DNA of 64,000 nt, taken from positions 411,137-475,136 of the forward strand of contig CAVXXD010000006.1 in assembly GCA_963765625.1 (NCBI GenBank), read 5' to 3'. Under the pieces are notes generated by a model, which saw nothing but the letters and a program-made list of their open reading frames with translations, was not told the DNA's origin and made no database searches. Positions 1 to 9,743 of the stretch are shown in pieces. Each line of letters opens with the position of its first letter. Positions within the stretch are counted from its first letter, which is position 1. The position numbers and the translations under genes are program-made. Origin of the DNA: CAVXXD01 sp963765625. Its GTDB lineage: Bacteria; Actinomycetota; Geothermincolia; Geothermincolales; Geothermincolaceae.

Positions 1-1295
1 GGGATACCCGTGCCGAGATGCCCGAACTCGAAGATGCCCAGGGAGGTGCGGGGCTTGCCTGAAGTCTGGTGTAGACTCCGTTGAACAGGCTGGTGTTGCC
101 GCCGTCACCCACGTTAACGGCTTCCGGCCCGAAGACTTTCGCTGCCGCCAGCACCGAGGCAGCAGGATGTATCAGGCCGCCCGCGTAGCTCCATCGGAGC
201 CTGTTCGAGTACGGCGAACTCCTGCCTCTCCATGTCCTTGTACTTCGCGACCAGTTCGCCATCCGCACGGCTTGACGTCCATCCGCTTGAGCTCTTCGAG
301 CAATGCGCTTGCCGTAGCTTTGGCGTCGGCCACTATGGCCATGTCGACGGGCCGGTTGACCCCGATGTTCCTGGGGATCGACGTCCACCTGGATAAGTTT
401 CTGGAGAATCCGGGATCGCCGAAGTAGCGGGCATAAGGCAGGTCCATGGTGCCCAGCCGCGTCCCCAACGCCAGGATGACGTCCGCTTCCTGCCGGGCCG
501 TCAGGGCTCCGTTGCTCATGCCGAAGAGGTAGTTGGGGTGATGGTTGTCGAAGGCTGACCGGGCAGCCATGGTGGTGGTCGCGGGGCAGTTCAGCAGCTC
601 CACCAGCTCCCGGAAGTCGTCCCAACCTCCGCTGTTGAGCACTCCCGGTTCCCGCTATCAGCAGCGGGTTCCCGGCCTCCGCGATCAAGCGGGCCGCCTT
701 CTCGACTTGCGCGGCGGCCGGCTCGAGCAGCTATGACGCGGTACTGGTGCGGTTCGAGGTATTGCAGCTCCGAGTCGTCGCCTTCCTCGTAGAGGATATC
801 GTAGGGTATGTCGATATGTACCGGACCGGGGCGTCCCGCCAGGGCTTCCCGGAAAGCGGCCTGGACGATCTCGGGAATGCGCTTCCACTGGTGAACGACC
901 TCGTTCCACTTACACACCGGCTTCATGATGTCGTACTGGTTGACGGCCTGGTATACTCCGGAACGGAAGGGGTAACCGAGGTTCGTCGGCACCTGGGAGC
1001 TGATGGCGATAACCGGCACTCCCTCCTCGCGCGCGCAGAGTAGTCCCGGGACGATGTTCGCCGTGCCCGGCCCGTATCCCGCCATCGCCACGGGTATCTC
1101 GCCGCAGGCCTTATATACACCCTCCGCCATGTGTGCCGCGGCAGACTCGTGCCTGGGGCCCACCCACCTGATCCCGTTGGCCGCCGCCGACGCCATGACC
1201 GGGTGATACCCGGCGTCGGTTATTCCGAAAATCCTCTTCACCCTCTCCTTGAGAAGACACCTTACCAGCACTTCGGCTCCCGTGACCGTCGCCAT
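1..1295 (-). pseudogene. TPP-dependent acetolactate synthase-like enzyme, multiply frameshifted, 3' end outside window
   Basis: The reading starts at ATG 1295, behind an AGGAGG ribosome site. The N-terminal TPP-binding domain is clear: the cofactor-activating Glu lies in RHESAAAHMAEG and is followed by GYGPGTAN. The central domain continues in another frame from about 730 and again from about 650. The C-terminal pyrophosphate domain shows GDGGNTSLFNG near 80-110 and FGHLGTGIP at the window edge. At least five single-base frame changes (about 725, 645, 405/375, 230, 60) are needed to restore one protein, two of them compensating each other. The family includes acetolactate synthase, benzoylformate decarboxylase and 2-hydroxyacyl-CoA lyase. 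The acyl-CoA ligase next door makes an acyl-CoA substrate possible, but this is inference. Clustered indels suggest sequence error rather than a dead gene. Confidence 0.75.
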
Positions 1296-1376
1296 GACCG
1301 CACCTCCTGTTACTCTCGTCGTTCTTTCGAACAAGGGACCAAGGTCGAGCAGCACCGTACAGCTTGGATATATATT

Positions 1377-1419
1377 GTTTGTATGTTCAAACTATATTTG
1401 ACTGGCAACCAGACGTCAA
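1377..1419 (-). promoter_or_regulatory. Sigma70-type promoter overlapping a GTTTG-N6-CAAAC palindrome
   Basis: On the minus strand TTGACG (1419-1414) lies 17 bases before TATAGT (1396-1391), a near-consensus promoter for the TPP enzyme that starts at 1295. The palindrome GTTTG-N6-CAAAC (1377-1392) begins at the last bases of the -10 element. That is a typical position for a repressor operator, for instance of the TetR class, but the regulator is not identified. Confidence 0.5.
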
Positions 1420-1442
1420 GATTTGTTCCTGGCGTTTCCAGG

Positions 1443-3282
1443 CTAGAGAAGCGCTTCGCGGCCGTTCCTGATGAAACTCTCCTTCATGGACCGGTACTTC
1501 TCCGCACTCAGAGGGGCGTAGGTGGCATCCCCTCTTTCCATGTAGTAGACCCGCATGCCGGGATGTTCTTCGAGATTGTAGTGTTCTTTCTTGTAGGGCC
1601 GGACGACTATCTTGTGGGTGTCGGTGAGCGGGAACTGCTCGACCACCCTGATGAAATCGGGCATCCACTTGGGGTCCATGCCGCCTTCCTGCTGCTGGCC
1701 GGTGAGCCAGGCGAAAGCCTCGTCGGGGTCGAACTCGCAGCCCTCCCTCATCTGCACGGCTATCATCACCTTTTCGTCGGAGACGTCGCACGGGCACCCG
1801 TAAGCGATGGCCAAGTGGGCGCCGGGAATGCCCTTGGCGTAATCCAGCACGTTCTCCGCCGAGAAGTTCTCGCCGTCCTTCCTGATCCAGTCGTCGGTGC
1901 GGCCGTTGAAGTAGAGGTACTTCTTCCCGTCGATAATCCTGATGTGACCGAGGTCGCCCGAGTGAAAGATCCCGTCGCGGAACTTTAAACGGGTCGCCTC
2001 GGCGTTGCCGAAATAGCCGCCGAACCTGAGGTTGTTCTCCCCGACCATGCGGCATATCTCGCCGACGGCCTGGTCGTAATTGGCCAGCCTTCCGTCGTCG
2101 CCCGCGATGCCGGGGGCGCATTCCCTGTCGCTCTCGTCCAAGATGACCACCGATTTCGAGCACCTGCCCAGCGACTCGAAGGGGTCTCCGGGCCGGTTGA
2201 CCGTGGTCACCACGGCTTCGGCCGAACCGTAGATCTCGTATACGTGCTCCATGCCGAGGTACTTTTCGATCTTGGCGCGGTCCACCACGGAGGCGCCGTT
2301 CCCGTAGGCGGCCCTGAACCTGTTGCGCGGATCGTGCGCGAGCGCCTCTTCCACCGCTTCACCGCTGCCATACTCCTTCTCCAGCGCGGAGATGATGTAG
2401 TGCAGAGGCTGCCCCACGTAATTGAGGAAGGTCACCCCGTACTCCAGCATGTCCTCCTCGAAGGCGCTGGCGCTGAACTTGCGTTTGAGCACGAAGCTGC
2501 CGCCGGCGATCATCTGCGGGAGTATGCCGATGTACCAGTCGTTGGCATGGAAGAGCGGCATGGCGATGTAGCCCCGGTCTCTCTTTGTGAGCTTAACCGC
2601 AGCTTCCACCACGAACCCCGCGCCGATCATCTTGGCGTGGGTGCAGGGCACTCCCTTGGGGAGGCCGGTGGTGCCGGACGTGTAGATGACCAGGACCGGG
2701 CTGAAGAGGTCGACGCGGGGGACACGGCATTTCCCCGTCTTTTGCGCGGCAGCCTCGACGGCTTCCTCAAGGATCCCGTATGGCCTTCCTTCGATCTCAC
2801 CCTTGGGTCCCGCGTAGAGTATGTCTTCTTCTCGCAGGTCGCTCTGGCTTCTAATCTTCTCGGCCTCAGCGATGGTACTCGAATTGATGATGAGCATCGA
2901 GACGCCTGATTGGCCTATCACGTTCACCAGGGTCTCTCCACGGAAGCCGGTGTTGACGGCGAAGAGTATGGAGTTGCTCAATCCGGCGGCAAAAGCGGCA
3001 AAGATGAATTCCGGCGTGTTGTCCACATAGATACCCACACAGAGCCGTCCATTCTTCGGGCAGGGTTCCGTCGGCTACGCGCTTTTCATGTTCGCAGGCG
3101 AAGAACCGTGCGTAATCCAGCGACCTCCGGTAGACCTCCCCGTACGTATATTCGCGGCCTTCGAATATGAAGAAGATGCGTCTGCGGCGGGGCCATATCC
3201 ACCACATCGTCAGCTTGACCATGGTCCCGAAGTTGATGAAGGACAGCTTGCTTAAAAAGCTTTTCAGGTTAAACTTCTTCAT
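1443..3282 (-). CDS. AMP-dependent acyl-CoA synthetase/ligase (one frameshift)
   Basis: This is an adenylate-forming enzyme that activates a carboxylic acid to acyl-AMP and then acyl-CoA. The N-terminal part starts at ATG 3282 (MKKFNLKSFLSKL) and includes FEGREYTYGEVYRRSLDYA. The frame changes near 3050, after ADGTLPEE, and continues as RLCVGIYVDNTPEF to the stop at 1443. The P-loop-like motif YTSGTTGLPKG, the YGSAEA region and the adenylate-binding HSGDLGHI are present, and a C-terminal KIVVRPYKKEHYN segment follows. Joined length is about 610 residues, close to long-chain or very-long-chain (FATP-like) ligases. The N-terminal hydrophobic patch also fits that group. It is probably co-transcribed with the serine hydrolase upstream, whose stop is 6 bases away. 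Substrate unknown. Confidence 0.85.
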
Positions 3283-3288
3283 GCAGAT

Positions 3289-4518
3289 TCAAATAGCCTC
3301 CTTTGCGCGCATGCGATCGAGGCACCTGTACAGGGCGTCGCGCAACGGCTTTTCGCGCGGATCGTCATAGAGGTATATCCCCATGTTGTTCATGACGTAG
3401 GCGAATCCCACCTGGGCGTCCGGGTCGGCGAACCCGAAGGAGCCCCCCGCCCCGTTCATGCCGAAGGACCTGGGACTGCTGCCGAAAGAGTAACCCTGGA
3501 ACGGCTTCCAGTAGCCGAGGGAGAAATTGGTATCCACCCGCAGCACGCGGTCGAATCGCCCGGTGAGGGAAGGTTTCGCCGGCTTATACAACTCCTCCAG
3601 GGTCTCCGCCTTCAGGCCCAGCTCCGCGCCACCGGTGGCGAAGGCGCCGTAGGCCCTGGCGATGGCGCGCGCGGTGCCGATGCCGTTGCCAGCCGGTATC
3701 TCGACGCGGTTGAGAGGCTCGCTCCCGAAATCGGCCGGGGAGAGGAACTTCAGGCACAGGAAAGCGCGGGCCGTGAGCGACCGGAGCTTCACGGCTTCCC
3801 TCACCAGTCCCCAGGGTACTTGCCTGGGCTTGAAAGGCATCCCGATCTGCCTGAAGGCCTCGATGTGGGCGAGGCGGAAGGAGGGAACGCTTTCGGGCAG
3901 ACCGATATAGAATTCCTCACCCAGGGGCTCCGCGATCTCCTCGCGCAGGAACCGCCCCATGCTCCTGCCGGCGGGGTCCACGCGGCGGATAATCGCGCCC
4001 GCATACCAGCCCAGGGTGATGGCATGATAGCCCTGCGCCTCTCCCGGCATCCAAGCCGGCCTCTGCCGCGCGAGGATGCTGTCGGTACGGTCGAGGTCCG
4101 CCAGTTCGTCCGCGCCCAGGCGCTGGTCGAGGGCGCACAATCCCGCCTGGTGGGAGAGGATCTGGCGCACGGTTATCCTGTCCTTCCCCGCCTGCGCGAA
4201 CTCGGGCCAGTAGGCCGCCACTCTCTCGTCGTAGTCCAGCAGCCCTCGGGAATGGGCCAGGGCCATGGCCAGGCAGGACATGCCCTTGGTGGCGGAGAAG
4301 ACGACCACCATGGTGTCCTCCTTCCAGGGAGCCCGCGACCTGAGATCGCGGTACCCTCCCCAGAGGTCGACCACCTTCTCTCCCCGGTGATAGACGGCGC
4401 ATGCCGCCCCCAGCTCGCCCCGCTGGGAAAAGTTCCGGCGGAACTCTTCCTCCACCTCCTCGAAACCCGGCGCCACGACGCCATGGACAAGTGAAGGATC
4501 GACTTTTGTTCCGAACAT
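3289..4518 (-). CDS. Beta-lactamase family serine hydrolase (class C / EstB-like esterase)
   Basis: This 409-residue protein has the penicillin-binding/class C beta-lactamase fold. The catalytic SxxK tetrad appears as SATK in VVVFSATKGMSCLA (about residue 75), and a YxN-like HAITLGWYAG segment follows in mid protein. The late GSSPRSFGMNGAGGSFGFADP region corresponds to the third motif. The family is mostly carboxylesterases and peptidases rather than true beta-lactamases. No signal peptide is seen, so it is probably cytoplasmic. It is followed by the acyl-CoA ligase only 6 bases downstream, suggesting one operon in which an ester is cleaved and the acid then activated; this is inference. Confidence 0.85.
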   Translation of the reverse strand: MFGTKVDPSLVHGVVAPGFEEVEEEFRRNFSQRGELGAACAVYHRGEKVVDLWGGYRDLRSRAPWKEDTMVVVFSATKGMSCLAMALAHSRGLLDYDERVAAYWPEFAQAGKDRITVRQILSHQAGLCALDQRLGADELADLDRTDSILARQRPAWMPGEAQGYHAITLGWYAGAIIRRVDPAGRSMGRFLREEIAEPLGEEFYIGLPESVPSFRLAHIEAFRQIGMPFKPRQVPWGLVREAVKLRSLTARAFLCLKFLSPADFGSEPLNRVEIPAGNGIGTARAIARAYGAFATGGAELGLKAETLEELYKPAKPSLTGRFDRVLRVDTNFSLGYWKPFQGYSFGSSPRSFGMNGAGGSFGFADPDAQVGFAYVMNNMGIYLYDDPREKPLRDALYRCLDRMRAKEAI

Positions 4519-4709
4519 GATACCCCCCCCTCGAGATCGCTTCTTTTTACCAATATTATACCGTCAAGCGAGAACGCTCCGTCGGGAAGGCACACAGAAC
4601 TGCCAAGCAAGGCAGCGTAACCGTCTGATGCCGTCGCATGCTTGCACTTTTTGAAGTAAATGACATTAATTGTATTGTTGGTAAGAAGAGAAGAAAGGAG
4701 GAACCACTT

Positions 4710-5285
4710 ATGAAACAATCACTTCCGGCAAATACGATATTGCTCCCCTCACCGGTGCTCGTTATCGGAACGTACGGCTCCGATGGGCGCCCCAATATCA
4801 TGACCGCCGCATGGGGAGGAATCGCGGCGAGCAAGCCGCCTTGTATCAGTGTGTCTCTCCGGGAAGCGACACTCACCTATCACAACATCCGGCAGACCGA
4901 GGCGTTCACAGTGAACATCCCCTCCGAGAGCTACATGAAGGAGGCCGACTTCGTCGGCTTGGTTTCCGGAAAGGAGCGCGACAAATTCCAGGAAGCCCGC
5001 CTGACTCCGGAGAAGAGCAGCCTGGTCAACGCCCCCATCGTCAAGGAGTTTCCCTATGCCCTGGAATGCAGGCTGATCGAGCAGGTCGCTGTAGGCTCGC
5101 ACATGATGTTCATCGGGGAGATCGTCGGAATGGTCGCTGATAGCGAGATGTTGAGCCCTGATCAACTTCCGGATATCGAGAAGGTGAGACCACTGCTGTT
5201 CGGCTCCTTCGGCAGTATGGCGTATTACGGCGTCGGCGACAAACTCGGTAAAGCGTTCTCGGCTGGAAACGAACTGAAGCCGTAG
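4710..5285 (+). CDS. Flavin reductase-like / FMN-binding split-barrel protein
   Basis: The start is ATG 4710 (MKQSLPANTILLPSPV), chosen because AAGGAGG lies at 4696-4702; the open frame extends further upstream without support. The 191-residue product has the flavin reductase family pattern: VLVIGTYGSDGRPNIMTAAWGG (FMN phosphate region), a PPCISVSLRE strand, then HNIRQTEAFTVNIPS and a late GSHMMFIGEIV strand. Members bind FMN and reduce flavin or act as small oxidoreductases. It is divergent from the serine hydrolase, with about 190 bases between them for both promoters. The physiological substrate cannot be read from sequence. Confidence 0.85.
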   Translation: MKQSLPANTILLPSPVLVIGTYGSDGRPNIMTAAWGGIAASKPPCISVSLREATLTYHNIRQTEAFTVNIPSESYMKEADFVGLVSGKERDKFQEARLTPEKSSLVNAPIVKEFPYALECRLIEQVAVGSHMMFIGEIVGMVADSEMLSPDQLPDIEKVRPLLFGSFGSMAYYGVGDKLGKAFSAGNELKP

Positions 5286-5310
5286 GTTCAGAAACGGACT
5301 CTGGGGGTTC

Positions 5311-5565
5311 CCGCCCCATACCGAGTGCATACACCTGGGGAAGCCTTTCCTTGACGGTTTTCCAGATTATCTTGAGATTGACCCCGAAATACTCGTGGGC
5401 GACAATGTTTCTCAGTCCCACCATGGCCTGCCAATCAGCCTCCGGATATTGCTCCCTCAGCTTTTTAAGAACATGCTTGGATGCTTCGCCGATCACTTCG
5501 AAATTCTGATGACTGCATCGACCACTGGTCGCTTCAGAGCATCCAGCTCAAGGTGGTAAAGATCG
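5311..5565 (-). pseudogene. HepT-like (DUF86) toxin remnant
   Basis: The minus strand reads MIGEASKHVLKKLREQYPEADW and then RNIVAHEYFG, an exact RX4HXY HepT nuclease/adenylylation motif, followed by IIWKTVKERLPQV. One missing A near 5510 breaks the frame. Upstream, in the other frame, LDALKRPVVDAVIR continues the family pattern. The first helix and any partner MntA antitoxin are absent. Its open frame runs on into the antisense of the flavin reductase gene, which is not meaningful. It is a decayed relative of the intact pair at 11,660-12,294. Confidence 0.65.
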
Positions 5566-5781
5566 GGGCAAAGGTGATCTCGCATGCCAGGAGCACCGTC
5601 TTTCAGCTCGCGGAAGTAGCCCTGCCCGAGTCTTTGACCGAGCGGACGGTTGTAAGGGCTTCTGCGCGGAGAGACGACATTGCCTTGCTTGGGAGCACCA
5701 TTACGCTAAGCGGGAGGGCATAAGAAAGTGTTCGTTATATAATATTGGAAGCTGGAACCGTTCCAGAGAAGAGGAGGAATG
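5566..5781. other. Intergenic region upstream of the MoxR gene
   Basis: No gene is recognised here. A TATAAT at 5738-5743 could be the -10 element for the MoxR operon, but no good -35 is seen. A GAGGAGG ribosome site lies at 5771-5777. Confidence 0.35.
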
Positions 5782-7293
5782 ATGGAAGCACTCAACGAGA
5801 AGCTGCGCCACCTCTACAAGGCGATCGAAGACAGTGGTCTTTACATCAACCTGAACCACGACGTCCGTTTCCACGAGAAGATGGAGATACCCCTCAATCT
5901 GAACGAGACGGATACCATCGTCATCTCGGACGAGTCCTACAATTCTCCGCTACTCTTCGCCATGCTCACCTCCGTGCTGCGCAACGGCACGATGATACTC
6001 TTCGGCTCGCCCGGCTCCGGCAAGACCACTTCGGCGGAGTTCGTCGGCGCTTTCGTCTACGGCAAGCTCTTAGAGGAAACAGCGTCGGCTTCCGGGGACG
6101 ACTCGGGGGTGCTCGAGGCGATCCACGAGGCGACCATCCACGGCCACCAGGAGCTGACCGAGGAGAAGATGATCGCCCGGCCGCACCTGGGCAAGCTGAT
6201 GCGCGAGGGCGAGGAGGAGATCATACCCCGCAAGTTCATGCAGTCCCCCTTCCGCATGGTCGACGAGGTGAACCGTCTGACCCCGGGACGCACCAACAAC
6301 CTCCTCGAGATGATGGACCGCGGCTTCTCCGTCTACGGCGACGTGAAGATATATGCGACCGAGGGAGTCACCTTCCTCACGGCCAACTTCAGGGATATTG
6401 CCTCCTCCGACCTGACCCCACCCTTCCTCGACCGGGTCGACGTCGGGGTATTCGCGCCCACCCTCAACCCCTACTTCCTGGAGATGGCGGGTGGCGGTGA
6501 GGACCGCAAGCTCACCGGCGATCTAGAGGCTTACCTGAAACGCCTGCGGGGCCAGGCCGAGGTCGAGCTCGACGCGGGCGACCTCGAGCGCATACGGCAG
6601 GAGATATCCGAGGTGCAGCTCGACCCGGAAGCCAGGTACATCCTCTATAACTTCATAGCCGAGATGAACGGGTGCGCGGCGGCTTCGACCGACCTCGAGC
6701 GCAAGAGCAAAGGCTTCGCGTGGTTCGTGAAGCCCCCCATCCTCTGCGCCCAGTTGGAAGACGACGCTTACGGAACCGACGAGGGGCAGCTGGGCGGCTG
6801 CCATTTCCATAATACCGAGAACATCTGTTACAAGACCGAGAACGAGGTGAGCGTCCGTTCGGGCAAGGCCATAGAGCGTTACGCCAAGGCACTGGCGTGG
6901 TTCAGGGGCAAGCAGCAGGCCGGGTTGGACGACCTGGAGGCGGTCGTCCCCTACGCCCTCTGGTTCAAGCTCATCCCGACCGACCGCGCCTGGGCGCAGC
7001 AACCCGAGTACATGAACGACCGCATAGCCCTGGTGCGCGACCTCTTCGCCAGCTCGCGCAACCATTACATAAAGAGCCGCCACGTGGTGCAGGCACTCGA
7101 CGCCTCCCTGCAGCTGTACGAGAGCGGCCTGGGCGGCGAGACGGTTAACGAAGAGCTCTTGCTCTCGGCCATCGCTTCTCTTAAGAACTACGACTCGCCC
7201 GCCAAATACCCCATAGCGACAATGCTGAGGCAGGCCTACCAGGAGCTTAAGGACGGACGGGGCGCAGGCGTGGAGGACGGCCGGGAGGCCTGA
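5782..7293 (+). CDS. MoxR-family AAA+ ATPase
   Basis: An ATP-dependent chaperone-like ATPase. Walker A is GSPGSGKTT near residue 77; Walker B lies in FRMVDEVNRLTPGRTNNLLEMMDRG, and the sensor region in TFLTANF. The C-terminal half holds the lid and an extra segment with GCHFHNTENICYKTENEV. Two ATGs are adjacent (5779 and 5782); 5782 has the better spacing from GAGGAGG at 5771-5777. MoxR ATPases usually act together with a VWA protein to insert metals or mature a target complex. The VWA gene follows after 6 bases, which supports that pairing. Length (503 residues) is longer than a typical MoxR (about 330). Confidence 0.9.
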   Translation: MEALNEKLRHLYKAIEDSGLYINLNHDVRFHEKMEIPLNLNETDTIVISDESYNSPLLFAMLTSVLRNGTMILFGSPGSGKTTSAEFVGAFVYGKLLEETASASGDDSGVLEAIHEATIHGHQELTEEKMIARPHLGKLMREGEEEIIPRKFMQSPFRMVDEVNRLTPGRTNNLLEMMDRGFSVYGDVKIYATEGVTFLTANFRDIASSDLTPPFLDRVDVGVFAPTLNPYFLEMAGGGEDRKLTGDLEAYLKRLRGQAEVELDAGDLERIRQEISEVQLDPEARYILYNFIAEMNGCAAASTDLERKSKGFAWFVKPPILCAQLEDDAYGTDEGQLGGCHFHNTENICYKTENEVSVRSGKAIERYAKALAWFRGKQQAGLDDLEAVVPYALWFKLIPTDRAWAQQPEYMNDRIALVRDLFASSRNHYIKSRHVVQALDASLQLYESGLGGETVNEELLLSAIASLKNYDSPAKYPIATMLRQAYQELKDGRGAGVEDGREA

Positions 7294-7299
7294 GGCGTC

Positions 7300-8901
7300 A
7301 TGCTCCTCCCCCCGCCGGAAGACCTGGAGGCGATGCTGGAGAGGGTGCGCTCCTTCTGCGGCAATCCCCGCATGATAGACCCTGAGTTCGTGACCGACCC
7401 GATGAACCACCCCTTCGCCGAGTACCTCGCCGGCAATTACGGGTACTTCGCCTGCTCGGAGAACCGCGTCTTCATCAACATCCTCGAGGTGCTGACGAGG
7501 CTGGGCGAGGAGAACATCGAGCCCCTCCTCGTCTACCAGTACCTCCACTACGCGCTGGCCCCGTTCGACATACGCACCGCCCTGCGGTTGACGATGGCTG
7601 CGAAGCTGGCGCTGGAGGAATCGGGACGGGAGGCGCACTTCGACGAGGCACGCTCTGTGCAGCGCCTCTTCTGCGACATCGTCTGCGTCACCTACGCCGC
7701 GAGACAGGGCCGGCTCGAGGATATGATTTCCCTCTACCAGGCGATCGACCGTGCGCAGGTGGCGCGAGGCGGCGGCGCCCAGGCCGACAGGCTCATGAAG
7801 TCGCTGCTCTGCCTCTACGAGGAGCTCTGGGAGTGCCGGGGGCGCCTGGCCGGGAACGTGGACGACGAGATGCGCGATGACGCGATAGCGCTGGCGACGC
7901 GCTTCCTCGAGAAGCCCTTCGCCGCGTCCGGCTGGGAGGCGAAGGTGAGGCTGCTGGCGAGCTATCTCCAGAAGTACTACGAGCAGCCGGGGCAGCTGGA
8001 GGGCGCACGCATCATGGAGCACGGCATAGACAACATGCGCTCGCGTGACACCCAGAAGATGCTGCGCAACCTGCCTTCCGGGATGGGGGTGGAGGACTTC
8101 AAGGACCTGGCGGGAGGCCTGGGGGAAGGCGAGGAGAAGGCGGCGCTGGTCTGGTACTACCGCGACCTGGCCAGGCGTTACGAGGTGCGCTTCAAGCCGG
8201 CGCGCAGCATCGGGGGCGAGGAGGTGCCTTACGCCCCTCGCAACTGGGGCATGGGCGACCCCTTCGACCGCCTCGACCTTCCTTATACCTTGTACACTAC
8301 GGCAGTCGCTGTCCCGACGCTCACCACCAAGCAGTGGGAAAAGACCACGCTGCAGATAATACAGACGCGGCGCACGCCGCCGGACGTCCTGATAATCCTC
8401 GACGCCTCTTCCTCCATGACCAATCCGACCCTCAAGGTCTCCCACGCGGTGCTAGCGGGCTTCGTCATGGCCCGCAGCGCCATCAACCTGGGGGCCAAGG
8501 TTGGTTTAATCGTCTACTCCAACCAGCGCAAGAACCTGACGATCGACTTCACCTGGAACATGACGCCGATCGAGCGGGGGCTGGTCACGTATTACGGCGG
8601 AGGCACTGTCTTCCCGGTGAAGGACTTCCTCAAGATGGCGATGAAGGAGGCGCACAGGCCGAGGCACTTCTGCCTCATATCCGATACCGAGATCGCCAAC
8701 ATCGAGGAGGCCGCGCAGTACCTGGGCCGCGCGCTCGAGGTGAATTTCGAGAACTCCGGCTCGGTCTTCCTCATCGACCAGGACCGCAACCAGAAGGCGG
8801 AACTCATAAGGGAAGCAGGCTACGAGGTCTTCCCGGTGTCGCGTGGCGAGGACCTGGTGCGGGTGGTGGCCGGCAAGGCGGAGGAGCTGTACGTATCGTG
8901 A
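7300..8901 (+). CDS. VWA domain (CoxE-like) protein
   Basis: This 533-residue protein has a helical N-terminal two thirds and a C-terminal von Willebrand A domain. The metal-ion-dependent adhesion site is intact: LIILDASSSMTNPT (DxSxS), then YYGGGT for the Thr, and LISDTEIAN for the distal Asp. Such proteins partner with MoxR ATPases, for example CoxD/CoxE and NorQ/NorD. The start ATG 7300 follows GGGAGG and lies 6 bases after the moxR stop. Its own stop overlaps the next gene's GTG, so the three are translationally coupled. No signal peptide is seen; cytoplasmic action on an unknown client is likely. Confidence 0.88.
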   Translation: MLLPPPEDLEAMLERVRSFCGNPRMIDPEFVTDPMNHPFAEYLAGNYGYFACSENRVFINILEVLTRLGEENIEPLLVYQYLHYALAPFDIRTALRLTMAAKLALEESGREAHFDEARSVQRLFCDIVCVTYAARQGRLEDMISLYQAIDRAQVARGGGAQADRLMKSLLCLYEELWECRGRLAGNVDDEMRDDAIALATRFLEKPFAASGWEAKVRLLASYLQKYYEQPGQLEGARIMEHGIDNMRSRDTQKMLRNLPSGMGVEDFKDLAGGLGEGEEKAALVWYYRDLARRYEVRFKPARSIGGEEVPYAPRNWGMGDPFDRLDLPYTLYTTAVAVPTLTTKQWEKTTLQIIQTRRTPPDVLIILDASSSMTNPTLKVSHAVLAGFVMARSAINLGAKVGLIVYSNQRKNLTIDFTWNMTPIERGLVTYYGGGTVFPVKDFLKMAMKEAHRPRHFCLISDTEIANIEEAAQYLGRALEVNFENSGSVFLIDQDRNQKAELIREAGYEVFPVSRGEDLVRVVAGKAEELYVS

Positions 8902-9743
8902 AGCTCCCTAGGCACAGGCTGGCGAAGGGTTCCTCTTCCCTTTCGGACATGATCAGGACCGACCGGCGCGAGGAGGAAGCGCGCGCCCGACACGCCCGCG
9001 ATTTCGACCTGGGCGAGCTGATGCTCCAGGTGCGCTCGCGCGACAGCTTCGGCAAGGAGAGGGTGCGGCGGGCCATCCCGGCGCAAGAGGACGAGGAACT
9101 GGTCAAGGTGGTGGACCGGCTGTTGAAGGAAGCTTCCTCGTACTATTCGCGGATGAATATGCAGTGGCAGCGCCAGCTGATCGGCTACCTGACGAGCCTT
9201 GGTGCCGAGGCGATGGCGAGACTGGGCCTGGGCGAGTTGGAGATACCTTCCTGCTTCGACTACGTCGGGCTGGAGGCGGACGGCACAGCGGGCCACAGTT
9301 TAGCGATAAAGGCCGAGGAGGTGGGAGACCACTGCGGGCTGAAGGCGTCTTTCCTCGTGTTGCGCGCCGGCAAGGTCGGCGATCATTGCTTCACCCACTC
9401 CGACTCCTGCATGGTGGTCTCGGGCCGGGCCGGGCACTTCCTGGGCGAGCGGTCGCAGGGGATGCGCGTTCGTGCCGGCGAGGTGGGCGACTGGCTGCTG
9501 CTGGAGTCGAAGGGGGCGCGGGCCGAGGTGAGGCGGGCCGGGAGGCTGGCCGGGTTGGACTCACACGACCTGGAGATGCACGTGGATTACGCCTCTTACG
9601 AGCTCGGCGCCCGCTCCTTCAACGCCACCATCTACGTCTACCGCGGCGTGCTCAGCATGGGCCTATCCGGCAACGGCGTCGTCTACCTGGCGCCGGAGAT
9701 CGGCCCCGTCCGCACCTGCTTCGAGATGCGCCCCCTCCCCTGA
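8898..9743 (+). CDS. Unknown repeat protein coupled to the MoxR-VWA pair
   Basis: The start is taken as GTG 8898, which overlaps the VWA stop in a GTGA junction; ATG 8949 is an alternative. The N-terminal 110 residues are charged and helical. From about residue 125 the chain shows a loose repeat of roughly 18-20 residues built on A-G-x-V-G-D-(H/W) (AEEVGDHCG, AGKVGDHCF, GRAGHFLGE, AGEVGDWLL, AGRLAGLDS). This suggests a beta-solenoid like those of bactofilins or pentapeptide-type folds. Two GDHC motifs place His and Cys at the same repeat position, so metal binding is possible. I do not recognise the family. Its position makes it the candidate client or scaffold of the MoxR-VWA machine. Confidence 0.7.
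   Translation: MKLPRHRLAKGSSSLSDMIRTDRREEEARARHARDFDLGELMLQVRSRDSFGKERVRRAIPAQEDEELVKVVDRLLKEASSYYSRMNMQWQRQLIGYLTSLGAEAMARLGLGELEIPSCFDYVGLEADGTAGHSLAIKAEEVGDHCGLKASFLVLRAGKVGDHCFTHSDSCMVVSGRAGHFLGERSQGMRVRAGEVGDWLLLESKGARAEVRRAGRLAGLDSHDLEMHVDYASYELGARSFNATIYVYRGVLSMGLSGNGVVYLAPEIGPVRTCFEMRPLP

Noticed and set aside
6523..8445. A 640-residue open frame antisense to the MoxR and VWA genes
   Set aside because: It is a high-GC shadow frame. The sense strand has clear Walker and MIDAS motifs, and the antisense product has no family-like pattern.
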